Source of the DNA: CAZXCQ01 sp964639275
GTDB lineage: Bacteria; Desulfobacterota; DSM-4660; Desulfatiglandales; Desulfatiglandaceae
Length of the DNA: 9,594 bases
Assembly: GCA_964639275.1 (NCBI GenBank)
Contig: CAZXCQ010000242.1
Span: 1-9,594 of the forward strand
Direction: 5' to 3'
Shown one piece after another: positions 1 to 7,688 of the stretch. A program made the position numbers and the translations under genes. Each line of letters begins with the position of its first letter. The first letter of the stretch is position 1. The notes under the pieces were generated by a model that saw nothing but the letters and a program-made list of their open reading frames with translations, did no database searches and was not told the DNA's origin.

Positions 1-1
1 C

Positions 2-130
2 ACCTACGGAATTTGCGAAGAGTGCGGAAAAGAGATATCCAAAGCGCGATTAAAGGCTCGTCCTGTAACCACCATGTGCATCACCTGTAAGCGGAAACAG
101 GAGGCAGAAGAAAAAAAGCGAGACCTATGA
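2..130 (+). CDS. DksA/TraR-family zinc-finger protein, C-terminal fragment
   Basis: Only the last 42 codons and the TGA stop are in the window; the gene starts to the left. The visible part holds a four-cysteine zinc finger: CEEC followed 17 residues later by CITC. C-x2-C-x17-C-x2-C is the spacing of the DksA C-terminal finger. The flanking text (YGICEECGKEI, then RLKARP before the second cysteine pair) is also typical of the family. Family members bind RNA polymerase through the secondary channel and modulate initiation, often with ppGpp. The coiled-coil domain that would decide between true DksA and a short TraR/YbiI-like protein is outside the window. It ends in a charged tail rich in Lys and Glu. 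It converges on the minus-strand operon and is probably unrelated to it. Confidence 0.85.
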   Translation, partial: TYGICEECGKEISKARLKARPVTTMCITCKRKQEAEEKKRDL

Positions 131-144
131 GACTTTAAACAGAC

Positions 145-164
145 AAAAATGGAAGTATCCACTT
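145..164 (-). terminator. Weak candidate terminator at the end of the liv/acyl-CoA synthetase operon
   Basis: On the minus strand, about 67 bases past the stop of the last operon gene, a short stem (AAGTGGA, loop TACT, TCCATTT, with one G-T pair) runs into a T5 tract. The stem is A/T-rich and short, so this is weak evidence. No better terminator is visible for either convergent gene in the 100-base gap 131-230. Confidence 0.25.
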
Positions 165-230
165 AGCTTTCTGCAAAATTGACCGTGCGACTTGACAATG
201 CCTATTTGGGTGTGACGTAACGAATGAGGG

Positions 231-1760
231 TCAGTATTTTGCACCATGGTCCTTTTTTATCTGATCGCGGTCCACCTCTCCACCCTCTGTCTTTGGCAAG
301 GAATCTACAAACACCACATGTTTGGGTTTTTTGTATCTGGCGATCCGGGATGCCACAAAATCGATGAGTTCCTGGGGCTCTAAAGACGCCCCCTTTTTCA
401 GGACACATATGGCCTTGATGGCCTCTCCCCACTGCTCATCCGGCACGCCGATAACGCTGACCTCGGCAATGCCCCCGTGCGCAAGGATCGTCTTTTCCAC
501 TTCAGCGGGGTATACATTCTCCCCCCCGGGCTTTATGAGCTCCTTCTCAGCCTTTCGTTTTACGTACCAGAGATAGCCGTCCTCGTCGAATCGACCGATA
601 TCTCCGGTATGGTGCCAGCCGTTTCTAAAGGTATAGGCCGTGTCTTCATCACGGCCCCAATACCCCAGAAAGACCACGGGAGAGCGGACGCAGATCTCCC
701 CCGGCGTTCCTACCGGGACCTCGTTGTCGTAGTCGTCAAAAAGGGCAACCCTTGCCAGTGGCGTTGGCTTGCCCGCGCTCCCCGGCCTTTCATCCATGAA
801 ACCGCGGGTAACCGGGAGCGCCTCTGTCTGAGCGAATCCGGTTCCGAAGGTCACATTGGGGGCAAACGCCTTAAAACGCTTGAGGTTATCCGGGCTGTCG
901 AGTCCCCCCACGCGTCGCAGGCTTGACAGATCGTATGCCCCTCCCGATTTCTCATATTTCTCGATCATCATGGTCAAGATTGGCGGGAAGTGGAAAAAAT
1001 CGGTCCCTTTCTCATCTTGAATCAATCGAAGCGCCAGTTCCGGATCAAAGCGTTCCATAATGACGTTTTTTCCGCCCGCATGCATCATGCCCATTGACAT
1101 TGAAAGTGCCGCGATGTGAAATAGGGGGAGAATACATATGTGGCACGCCTGCGGTCCCAGGGCGTTGAGGGCCATCATCTGTATGTTGCTATAGACGATG
1201 TTGGACTGGCTCAGTAAGGCCCCCCTGGGTTGACCCTCCACTGCCGCAGTATGGATGATGACAAATCCAGAGTCTCCCCCGATGTCAAATCCGGCCGCGG
1301 CCCCCTCTGCCGAGTAAAGTTCTTCAAAGGGATAGAACCCTTCGGGCACATCTCCTCCGCCAATGGTATAACATCTTTTGATCGATTCGACCTTGCCGGC
1401 GGCCTCCTGAACCGTTTTTCGGTATTCAGGGCCGGCAAAGACAAACCCGGGGGTGCAATCATTGAGGACATATTCGACCTCATTTTGTTGAAACCGCCAG
1501 TTTACGGGTAGGAGGATGGCCCCGATCTTGGCCACCGCCCCGTAGAGGATCAAGAACTCATCGCAGTTGTGCGATACCACCCCCAGCCTGTCGCCCATCT
1601 CTACGCCTTCCCTGATGAGACCCGCCGCCAGTCTGTCGCATTTATCCTTAAACTGCCTGTGGGTCAGCCGGGTATCATTAAAGACAAGACATTCATGATC
1701 TCCGTAATACTGGGCATTCCGGCAGATAACGTCATAGATGGTAAAGTCACGGATTCCCAT
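231..1760 (-). CDS. AMP-dependent acyl-CoA synthetase-like protein with altered ATP-loop and catalytic lysine
   Basis: A 509-residue protein of the ANL superfamily (acyl-CoA synthetases, which form an acyl-adenylate and then an acyl-CoA). The overall fold and order of core motifs are clear: a TGFAQTEA element (A5 region, about residues 307-314), HTGD (A7, 384-387), and the hinge/A8 region leading into KPGGENVYPAEVE (410-422). Two core sites are unusual. The ATP phosphate-binding loop, normally TSGTTGxPKG, reads TAAVEGQPRG (171-180). The C-terminal catalytic lysine of the PKTxxGK motif is Glu495 (PKTEGGEVDR). The start is ATG at 1760, with the purine run AAGGGGGGAA about 11 bases upstream. It is the last gene of the operon, 52 bases after livM, and is probably cotranscribed. 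It could be a ligase subfamily with modified chemistry, an enzyme retaining only thioesterification, or an acyl-binding protein. The reading frame is intact over its full length, so it is not an obvious pseudogene. Family assignment is firm; substrate is unknown. Confidence 0.9.
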   Translation of the reverse strand: MGIRDFTIYDVICRNAQYYGDHECLVFNDTRLTHRQFKDKCDRLAAGLIREGVEMGDRLGVVSHNCDEFLILYGAVAKIGAILLPVNWRFQQNEVEYVLNDCTPGFVFAGPEYRKTVQEAAGKVESIKRCYTIGGGDVPEGFYPFEELYSAEGAAAGFDIGGDSGFVIIHTAAVEGQPRGALLSQSNIVYSNIQMMALNALGPQACHICILPLFHIAALSMSMGMMHAGGKNVIMERFDPELALRLIQDEKGTDFFHFPPILTMMIEKYEKSGGAYDLSSLRRVGGLDSPDNLKRFKAFAPNVTFGTGFAQTEALPVTRGFMDERPGSAGKPTPLARVALFDDYDNEVPVGTPGEICVRSPVVFLGYWGRDEDTAYTFRNGWHHTGDIGRFDEDGYLWYVKRKAEKELIKPGGENVYPAEVEKTILAHGGIAEVSVIGVPDEQWGEAIKAICVLKKGASLEPQELIDFVASRIARYKKPKHVVFVDSLPKTEGGEVDRDQIKKDHGAKY

Positions 1761-1812
1761 GATAGCTTATTCCCCCCTTACTCAAATGGTTCAACGAATC
1801 ATCGGTCAAGGT

Positions 1813-2916
1813 TTACTCCGAAACATAAGGCAGGGGCCAGATCCTGAAGTAATCTCTTATCCGGATCCATACCCCCACAAGCCCCTCGGGTTCTAAGATG
1901 ATAAAGAGAATGATAAGCCCGCCGAAGACCAGCTCTTTCATTGGCCCCAGATAGACCGTGAAGTTGGGATCATAGACATTGGCGATAAAGCTGACAAGGA
2001 GATCCAGCAAGACAGGAACGAGGGTAATAAAGATAACGCCAAAGACTGTACCCACCAGTCTCCCCAGCCCCCCGGCCAGTACCATGGCGAGGAATAGGAT
2101 AGAGTGCAGGAAGGTATAGTCTTCGGGGATTGCTGTCCTGAGCAGTCCGGCAAAAAGCGCGCCGGCGATACCGGCAAAAAAGGCGCTGATGGCAAAGGAG
2201 AGCAGCTTGTAGCGGAAGATCGATATGCCGATGATCTCGGCAGAGACATCGTTGTCGCGTATGGCGATAAAGGCGCGGCCGATCTTTGAGCGGATCAGGT
2301 TTTTGCCCCCCCACATCATGATTACCGTAAGGACAAAGAGAAAGAGGAAATAGTACTGGTTTTTTGCAAGAGAGATCCCAAACAGGTGCGGGGTGGGAAG
2401 CTCAATCCCCCTGATCCCCCGCGTCACACCCTCCCAGTGTATGATCATATATTCGATCACAAACTGAAAGGCCAGGGTGGCCACCATAAGATAGAAACCC
2501 TTGATACGGAGCGAGGGGATGCCCACAATTATTCCGAAAAGGGCGGCTATCAGACCGGCAATCAATATGGAGAGCACAAAAGGGCAGTCGAACTCTGTGA
2601 TCAAGAGGGCTGAGGTGTAAGCCCCCACTCCCAAAAAGGCGGCATGACCGAGGGAGAGGAGCCCGGTAAACCCGATCAGGAGCTGGAGGCCGATGGCAGC
2701 GATGAGGTTGATCAGGATCAGGTCCATGATAAAATAGTGGTATTCGTTTGCACCGATACCAAAGAGGGATCCCACATACATCAGGCCCACGAGGGCCAGA
2801 AAGATCACAAACCACGCCCGCATAAACCGGGTGCGAAAGATCCTTTCATCTTCTCGATAACTGAATACAGCGGTAGAAGAAAAGTAGTCACTGTAGAGTT
2901 CCGATATTGATCGCAC
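1813..2916 (-). CDS. livM: Liv-type ABC transporter inner-membrane permease (LivM-like)
   Basis: A 367-residue integral membrane permease of the BPD_transp_2 family, one of the two membrane subunits of HAAT-type importers. A basic cytoplasmic N-terminus (about 32 residues) precedes a run of hydrophobic segments starting near residue 33. The family hallmark GFTGLLSLGHAAFLGVGAY lies at 82-100. The cytoplasmic coupling loop that contacts the ATPases, SKIGRAFIAIRDNDVSAEII, is at about 210-229. The start codon is GTG at 2916. It is supported by a clear AGGAGGT Shine-Dalgarno seven bases upstream, and the G of GTG is the last base of the preceding gene's TAG stop, so translation is probably coupled. 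It is separated from its partner permease by livF, livG and an acyl-CoA synthetase gene, unlike the adjacent livH-livM order of E. coli. The gene symbol is by family resemblance; the substrate may not be an amino acid. Confidence 0.93.
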   Translation of the reverse strand: MRSISELYSDYFSSTAVFSYREDERIFRTRFMRAWFVIFLALVGLMYVGSLFGIGANEYHYFIMDLILINLIAAIGLQLLIGFTGLLSLGHAAFLGVGAYTSALLITEFDCPFVLSILIAGLIAALFGIIVGIPSLRIKGFYLMVATLAFQFVIEYMIIHWEGVTRGIRGIELPTPHLFGISLAKNQYYFLFLFVLTVIMMWGGKNLIRSKIGRAFIAIRDNDVSAEIIGISIFRYKLLSFAISAFFAGIAGALFAGLLRTAIPEDYTFLHSILFLAMVLAGGLGRLVGTVFGVIFITLVPVLLDLLVSFIANVYDPNFTVYLGPMKELVFGGLIILFIILEPEGLVGVWIRIRDYFRIWPLPYVSE

Positions 2917-4820
2917 TAAATGACCTCCTCTATTGCCACGGTCCCGCTGAACTTTGAAATCCGACCATCTTCATAACGGATCTCGATGTCCAGGTCATGC
3001 TGCGGCTTTGACTCGTACAGGTCTTCAATCAGGGCCTGGTATCTCTCATTGACAAATGCCCGCCTCACCTTTCGGGTCCTTGTCAACTCTCCGTCGTCGG
3101 GATGAAGCTCCTTGAGAAGGATGGCGAACCGCCTGATCCGGATGTTCTCCGGGAACCGTTCACAGATCTTTGCAATCTCATTTCGCACCAGTTCATAGAC
3201 CTCGTGCCGCTGTGACAGATCCTGGATGGTCGTATAGGATATCCCCCTCTTCTTGGCCCAGTTTCCCACGTTCTCCAGGTCAATGCTGACGATGGCCGTT
3301 ACATAAGACCGATCCCCGCCGCACACCACCGCCTCAAGGATGTAAGGGCTAAATTTCAGCCGGGTCTCTATGTCCTGAGGGGCAAAGCGCGTGCCATCGG
3401 CAAGGGTCATGATGTCCTTGGCGCGATCAAAGACATAGAGATGACCATCCTCGCCAAAATACCCGGCATCGCCGGTTCGAAGAAAACCGTCCTCGGTGAA
3501 TCCCTCCCTCGTGGCTGCTTCATTTTTGTAATATCCCAGGTGGGTATTCTTTCCCCGCACAAGGATCTCGCCCTCTTCGGATAGCTTGATCTCAACCTCC
3601 GGGATGGGGACACCCACGGTCTCGGGTCTCACATCGTCCCCCCAATGGGTGGTGGCGATTCCAGCGCATTCGGACTGGCCAAAGACCTGGCGGAGATCCA
3701 GGCCCAGGGCCTTAAAATACTTAAAGACCTCCGGGGAGATGGCGCCCCCCCCTGTGACAGCCATCCTGACCCGTCCAAGCCCCACCTTGTTCTTGAGGGG
3801 TCTGAGGACGAGAAAGGTAAGGAGATGGTGCAGAAACCGGTTCCATTTGCCCGGATCTTTCCCCGCCAGCTCGGCATCCGTGCATTTGAGGGCGGTCCCG
3901 ATGGCCTTGTTATAGAAATAGCGCTTGACCGCATCGGCGTTATCCATGGCGGCCTGGATGATGGAGATGATAAACTCCCAGACGATGGGGGTCCCGCCAA
4001 AATAATAGGGCTGGAGCTCAAGGAGATCCTTCCGCAGTGTCTCGGTCTCTTCGGGGAAATTGTAATGGGCCCCTACCGTCAGAAACCGGGTGACGTTATA
4101 GAGCTGCTCACCGATCCACGACAGCGGGGCAGCGGAGAGGAGTTCGTCCCCCCGCTTCATCTCCACCACCTTCCCGTAGCTGTTGGAGGCAAATATGAGG
4201 TTTTCATGGCTCAGCACCGAGAGCTTTGGTTTTGCCGTGGTCCCAGAAGTGGTCAGCATGATGGCAGGCTGGGCCGGGTCTATCTCTTCGGCCCTCTTCA
4301 AGATAAAATCTTCCTGTCCTGTCTCCGCCTTGGCTCCGATTTCAAGGACATTTTCAAAACGGACCAGAAAGGGATATTCCTGGTAGTAGTGACTCATGCC
4401 CCGTGAGTCCCAGACAATCACCTTCTCGACCTTGTCCTTGAGCCCGTCCCATATGATGAGGATCTTGTCCACCTGCTCCTGGTCGCGAACCACCAGAAAC
4501 CGGGCATCTGAATAGGAGATCAGGTACTCCATCTCCTCGGCCAGGCTGTCTGGATAGGCACCCGTCGGGATTCCGCCGGCAACCATACTCCCGAACTCGG
4601 CGATGATCCATTCCGGCTTGTTGTCCCCGATAATGGCGAGGGTATCCCGGGGCCTCAACCCCAGCGCCTGGAGACCCAGGGCAAACCGCTGGACACTTTG
4701 CTGGAACTCGCGCCATGTCATGGGGCTCCAGACACCGTATCGCTTCTCCCGCATGGCCACTTCGTCGGGCATCTCCTGGGCGTTTTTGACAATGAGACCA
4801 ATCAGATTTTCGCCGAGCAT
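2916..4820 (-). CDS. Long-chain-type acyl-CoA synthetase (AMP-forming) embedded in the transporter operon
   Basis: A 634-residue AMP-binding enzyme of the long-chain/FadD15-like branch, expected to activate a carboxylic acid to its CoA thioester with ATP. The ATP loop is near-canonical (TTSGTTAKPK, 190-199). The A5 element is FGQSECAG (380-387), RTGD is at 448-451 and the hinge region DRAKDIMTLADGTRFAPQDIE starts at 465. The C-terminal catalytic lysine is present in the long-chain-type motif GELTRTRKVRR (577-587, Lys584). A further tail of about 35 residues contains EIRYEDGR (613-620). The start is ATG at 4820, behind a G-rich stretch in place of a clear Shine-Dalgarno. It begins five bases after livG ends, and its TAG stop shares one base with the livM GTG start. 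This places it inside the transporter operon. Both core catalytic regions look intact, unlike those of the 509-residue paralogue downstream. The chain length or aromatic nature of the substrate cannot be read from the sequence. Confidence 0.93.
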   Translation of the reverse strand: MLGENLIGLIVKNAQEMPDEVAMREKRYGVWSPMTWREFQQSVQRFALGLQALGLRPRDTLAIIGDNKPEWIIAEFGSMVAGGIPTGAYPDSLAEEMEYLISYSDARFLVVRDQEQVDKILIIWDGLKDKVEKVIVWDSRGMSHYYQEYPFLVRFENVLEIGAKAETGQEDFILKRAEEIDPAQPAIMLTTSGTTAKPKLSVLSHENLIFASNSYGKVVEMKRGDELLSAAPLSWIGEQLYNVTRFLTVGAHYNFPEETETLRKDLLELQPYYFGGTPIVWEFIISIIQAAMDNADAVKRYFYNKAIGTALKCTDAELAGKDPGKWNRFLHHLLTFLVLRPLKNKVGLGRVRMAVTGGGAISPEVFKYFKALGLDLRQVFGQSECAGIATTHWGDDVRPETVGVPIPEVEIKLSEEGEILVRGKNTHLGYYKNEAATREGFTEDGFLRTGDAGYFGEDGHLYVFDRAKDIMTLADGTRFAPQDIETRLKFSPYILEAVVCGGDRSYVTAIVSIDLENVGNWAKKRGISYTTIQDLSQRHEVYELVRNEIAKICERFPENIRIRRFAILLKELHPDDGELTRTRKVRRAFVNERYQALIEDLYESKPQHDLDIEIRYEDGRISKFSGTVAIEEVI

Positions 4821-4825
4821 ACCCC

Positions 4826-5623
4826 CTACCCCCTCTTCTCTCTGCCCAGATAGGCCTCGATGACCTTTGGATCTTGTTGGACCTCCTCGGGCGTGCCTTC
4901 GGCGATCTTTGTTCCGAAATTGAGGACGCAGACCCGATCGGAGAGGTCCATAACGGCGGCCAGGTCGTGTTCGATCCAGATGATGGTCACCTCCAGATCA
5001 CGCTGGACATCCAGGATATAGCTGGCCACGTCCTCTTTCTCTTCCACGGCCATGCCTGACATGATCTCATCGAGGAGGAGCAGTTTTGGGCGCATGGCCA
5101 GTGCGCGAGCCATATCGACACGCTTCCGAACCCCAAGCGGGAGGATCCCGACGGGTGAGTAACGAAAGCTCGAAAGGCCCATGAAATCGATGATCTGCTC
5201 CTCGATCTCTTTGCGGTGCTTCATCTCGTCGCGCACAATATTGGGAAGCCGAAAAAAACTCCCCAGCAAGGAGGATTTCATGAGAAAATGACGGCCCAGC
5301 TTGATATTGTCCAATACGGTCATCCCCTGAAAGAGCTCCACCTTCTGAAAGGTCCGGGCTATCCCCAGGGTGGCCACAGCGTGGGGCTTGAGGTTATTTA
5401 GCGGCGTTTCCCGAAACGTGATCTCCCCCTGTTGAGGTCTGTAATGCATGTTGATACAGTTGAGGAGGCTGGTCTTTCCGGCTCCATTGGGCCCGATAAT
5501 GGAGAATATCACCCCCTCCTTTACAGACAGGTTGATCCCTGTCAGCACCTGTACTCCCCCAAAAGAGAGCTGGAGGTCTCTTATGGTCAACAGCACCTGC
5601 TTATCTGCCTGTGTCATAGCCAT
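4826..5623 (-). CDS. livG: Liv-type ABC transporter ATP-binding protein (LivG-like)
   Basis: A 265-residue ATPase subunit that powers import through the two permeases. Walker A is GPNGAGKT (44-51), the Q-loop glutamine is in TFQ (Gln93), Walker B is LLLLDE (181-186, catalytic Glu186) and the H-loop is EHD (His219). The ABC signature is unusual: LPLGVRKR (161-168), in place of the usual LSxGQ(Q/R)R of LivG proteins. The following VDMARAL helix is normal. Two starts are possible. ATG at 5623 gives the length stated. ATG at 5617 gives 263 residues, makes an ATGA four-base overlap with the livF stop, and is better spaced from the purine run AGAAGAAAG; it is at least as likely. The gene lies between livF and the 634-residue acyl-CoA synthetase. 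Confidence 0.93.
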   Translation of the reverse strand: MAMTQADKQVLLTIRDLQLSFGGVQVLTGINLSVKEGVIFSIIGPNGAGKTSLLNCINMHYRPQQGEITFRETPLNNLKPHAVATLGIARTFQKVELFQGMTVLDNIKLGRHFLMKSSLLGSFFRLPNIVRDEMKHRKEIEEQIIDFMGLSSFRYSPVGILPLGVRKRVDMARALAMRPKLLLLDEIMSGMAVEEKEDVASYILDVQRDLEVTIIWIEHDLAAVMDLSDRVCVLNFGTKIAEGTPEEVQQDPKVIEAYLGREKRG

Positions 5624-6399
5624 CGCTTTCTTCTCTTATACCGCTTGGCGTCCTTGTAACTTTTCCGCTCCCTTTTTCCGGAACCCAGGTAGAACTCCCG
5701 CACATCTTCGTTGGCCAGAAGCTCCTGGGCGGTGCCGTCGAGGACGATTCGCCCTGTCTCCACCACATAACCACGGGTGCCGATGTTTAATGCGGCATGG
5801 GCATTTTGCTCCACAAGGACGATGGTGATTCCGGCCTCGTTCAATCTCTGTATGATGCCAAAGAGTTCTTCGGTGATCAGGGGGGCCAACCCCAGAGAGG
5901 GTTCGTCCAACAGCAACATCTTTGGCCTGGTCATAAGCGCCATGCCGATGGCCAGCATCTGTTGCTCCCCCCCTGAGGCATAACCGGCTCGCTTGGTCTT
6001 CATGGTACGGAGCACCGGGAAATAGTCAAAGACCTCTTCCATGTCGGCCTTTACCTTATTGTCCCACCGGGCAAAGGAGGCGGCCCCCAGGTTCTCTTCG
6101 ATAGTGAGATACCAGAAGACCGGGCGATCCTCCATGACATAGGTAACGCCATATCGTTTCATGATATCGGTGGCATCGAGCCCCTTGATAGAGGTCCCGT
6201 TCATCTTGATGTCTCCCTCGATGATATCCCCATCGTAGAAATCGATCATCCCGGAGACAGAGCGCAGCAGCGTGGTCTTTCCCGCTCCGTTGGCCCCGAT
6301 GATGATCAGGACCTCGCCGTCCTTCACATCAAGGGAGATCCCATTCAAAACCGAGATGACATCGTGATAGACCACCCGGAGGTTTTCAATACTAAGCAT
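5614..6399 (-). CDS. livF: Liv-type ABC transporter ATP-binding protein (LivF-like)
   Basis: A 261-residue ATPase, partner of LivG. Walker A is GANGAGKT (35-42). The Q-loop region reads YVMEDRPVF, close to the LivF PEGR form. The signature is a clean ASGGEQQ (141-147), Walker B is MLLLDE (161-166), and the H-loop reads LVEQN, where LivF proteins usually have Gln in place of His. The protein ends in a strongly basic tail, YKDAKRYKRRKRWL, which I recall from LivF homologues in other transporter-plus-CoA-ligase clusters and which is absent from E. coli LivF. The start is ATG at 6399, two bases after the livH stop, with the purine run GAAAGGG upstream inside livH. Its 3' end overlaps the livG start by 10 or 4 bases, depending on which livG start is used. 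Confidence 0.94.
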   Translation of the reverse strand: MLSIENLRVVYHDVISVLNGISLDVKDGEVLIIIGANGAGKTTLLRSVSGMIDFYDGDIIEGDIKMNGTSIKGLDATDIMKRYGVTYVMEDRPVFWYLTIEENLGAASFARWDNKVKADMEEVFDYFPVLRTMKTKRAGYASGGEQQMLAIGMALMTRPKMLLLDEPSLGLAPLITEELFGIIQRLNEAGITIVLVEQNAHAALNIGTRGYVVETGRIVLDGTAQELLANEDVREFYLGSGKRERKSYKDAKRYKRRKRWL

Positions 6400-6401
6400 T
6401 C

Positions 6402-7469
6402 TCAGACCCTTTCGATGCGGACGGTCCCAAAGAGGCCGTAAGGACGGATAAAAAGCACGATCAGCAGCAAGAAGTAAGGGGCTACATCCTTAAACCCGAC
6501 CAGGCCCAAAGGCTCTATGTAGGCGCCAGCGAGCGCCTCACACATACCCACAATGACCCCGCCCACCAGTGCCCCGCCAATGCTATCCATCCCGCCAATA
6601 AGCACCACGGGTAGGGCCCGAAGGCCCACATGCCACATGCCGACCTGAAGGGCACCAAAGTTGGATATCATGATCCCTGCCACGGCGATGCAGAGCGCGC
6701 TGATCGCCCAGACAATCAACAGGATAAAGCGGGCGTTGATGCCGAAGGCCATGGCCTTGGCCTGGTCTTCAGAGGTGGCACGGATGGCCAGACCCCAGCG
6801 GGTGCGAAAGAGAAAGACGATGACGAGCCCAAAGGTCAATACGGACAGAATCCCGGCCCAGATCGGATTTGATAGAAAGAGAAAGTCTCCGATTTCTAAC
6901 GTAATGTCGGGCAGCTCGAGGAAAAAAGGATAGGTGTGTGATCCCCAGATCAGCTGTATGCAACCCCTCAAAAAAAAGCCGAGTCCGAGGGTTACGATGG
7001 TCATTGAGATGGGAGATCGCCCCAGCAAAGGCTTGATGGTGAGTCGCTCCACCATGGATCCCACAAACCCTGCGGCCAACAACCCCAGGCAGAGGGCAAT
7101 GATGAACCGAAGCAGAGCATTGGCAAAAAGTGAGGGGAAACTTAGACCAAAATAGAGGACACAAAAGACCAAGAAACCGGCCACAAGCCCTGAGGGAATG
7201 GCAACCAGGAAGCGGGCATTTATGTCGAAAAACAGGACGTAAGAGAAAAACAGAAAGATCAGCACTCCCAAAGGAAGGGCCCTGTACCAGGTGAGCGTGT
7301 CATTAAAAAAGACGATATAAAAGAGAAATGAACCGATGATCAGGAACTCTCCGATGGCAAAGTTGAATGCCTCTGAGGCCTTGAATATGATAACAATACA
7401 AAGCCCCAGAAGGGCATAGACCAGCCCCACCAATATCCCGGAGCCCAGGGTTTGAATAAGATCGATCAT
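6402..7469 (-). CDS. livH: Liv-type ABC transporter inner-membrane permease (LivH-like), enlarged
   Basis: A BPD_transp_2 permease of 355 residues when started at ATG 7469. The frame stays open upstream to an ATG at 7643, but those 58 extra residues are polar and unlike any LivH. ATG 7469 has a GAGGTC Shine-Dalgarno at good spacing and gives the expected N-terminus, MIDLIQTLGSGILVGLVYAL. The family element FNFAIGEFLIIGSFL lies at 35-49. The cytoplasmic coupling loop, WGLAIRATSEDQAKAMAFGI, is at 225-244. At 355 residues it is longer than E. coli LivH (about 308). The excess is hydrophobic and lies between roughly residues 64 and 125, enough for about two additional membrane segments. It follows livK after a 219-base gap containing a strong hairpin, and precedes livF by two bases. 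Confidence 0.92.
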   Translation of the reverse strand: MIDLIQTLGSGILVGLVYALLGLCIVIIFKASEAFNFAIGEFLIIGSFLFYIVFFNDTLTWYRALPLGVLIFLFFSYVLFFDINARFLVAIPSGLVAGFLVFCVLYFGLSFPSLFANALLRFIIALCLGLLAAGFVGSMVERLTIKPLLGRSPISMTIVTLGLGFFLRGCIQLIWGSHTYPFFLELPDITLEIGDFLFLSNPIWAGILSVLTFGLVIVFLFRTRWGLAIRATSEDQAKAMAFGINARFILLIVWAISALCIAVAGIMISNFGALQVGMWHVGLRALPVVLIGGMDSIGGALVGGVIVGMCEALAGAYIEPLGLVGFKDVAPYFLLLIVLFIRPYGLFGTVRIERV

Positions 7470-7510
7470 GATGACCTCACTGGTATGTGAATCGCTCTCC
7501 CCCTTGTCAT
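7466..7510 (-). other. Possible 14-codon leader ORF coupled to livH
   Basis: On the minus strand an ATG at 7510 opens a short frame encoding MTRGRAIHIPVRSS. Its TGA overlaps the livH ATG as ATGA. A modest GAGG lies eight bases before the ATG. The placement would suit translational coupling into livH. Short chance ORFs are common, and the peptide is not rich in Leu, Ile or Val, so it does not look like an amino-acid attenuator. Confidence 0.2.
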
Positions 7511-7646
7511 GGATCCCGCCTCTCTTGTGCCGGGGAAGGGAAGACAGGCGCAATGAGAGGGCGATCTCCGGTCTTTGAGAACAAAATACGAGGTTATTCA
7601 ATTTTCTAGAAGATTTAAGAGTCAGACCGTCTCGGCCAATCAATCA

Positions 7647-7686
7647 AAGACGCATCCCGCACGCATGCAGGTGCGGGATGCGTCTT
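7647..7686 (-). terminator. Strong intercistronic hairpin between livK and livH
   Basis: A perfect inverted repeat: AAGACGCATCCCGCAC and its complement (16 pairs, the central 14 strongly G/C) around an eight-base loop (7663-7670). It begins a few bases after the livK TAG. The minus-strand side is followed by TTTGATTGATT, a broken T tract, so it is either a leaky terminator or a 3'-end stabilising structure. In binding-protein-dependent transporters such a hairpin commonly lets the periplasmic protein be made in excess over the membrane subunits. That role here is inference. The rest of the gap to livH (7470-7646) shows no clear promoter. Confidence 0.6.
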
Positions 7687-7688
7687 CT

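Noticed and set aside
192..220. TTGACA on the plus strand as a promoter
   Set aside because: No good -10 follows at proper spacing and there is no plus-strand gene downstream; it points into the antisense of the synthetase-like gene.
202..432. 76-codon minus-strand frame overlapping the end of the last operon gene
   Set aside because: An out-of-frame shadow of the synthetase-like gene's C-terminus with no family resemblance.
477..926. 149-codon open frame on the plus strand
   Set aside because: Antisense to the 509-residue synthetase-like gene, with no recognisable domain and composition typical of a shadow frame.
3645..4406. 253-codon open frame on the plus strand
   Set aside because: It lies wholly antisense to the 634-residue acyl-CoA synthetase, whose motifs are clear. 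The translation shows no recognisable family and it has no sensible start context.
7470..7643. In-frame N-terminal extension of livH by 58 residues (start at 7643)
   Set aside because: The extension is polar, unlike LivH N-termini, and starts just after the intercistronic hairpin. ATG 7469 has a proper GAGGTC ribosome site and gives the expected N-terminus.
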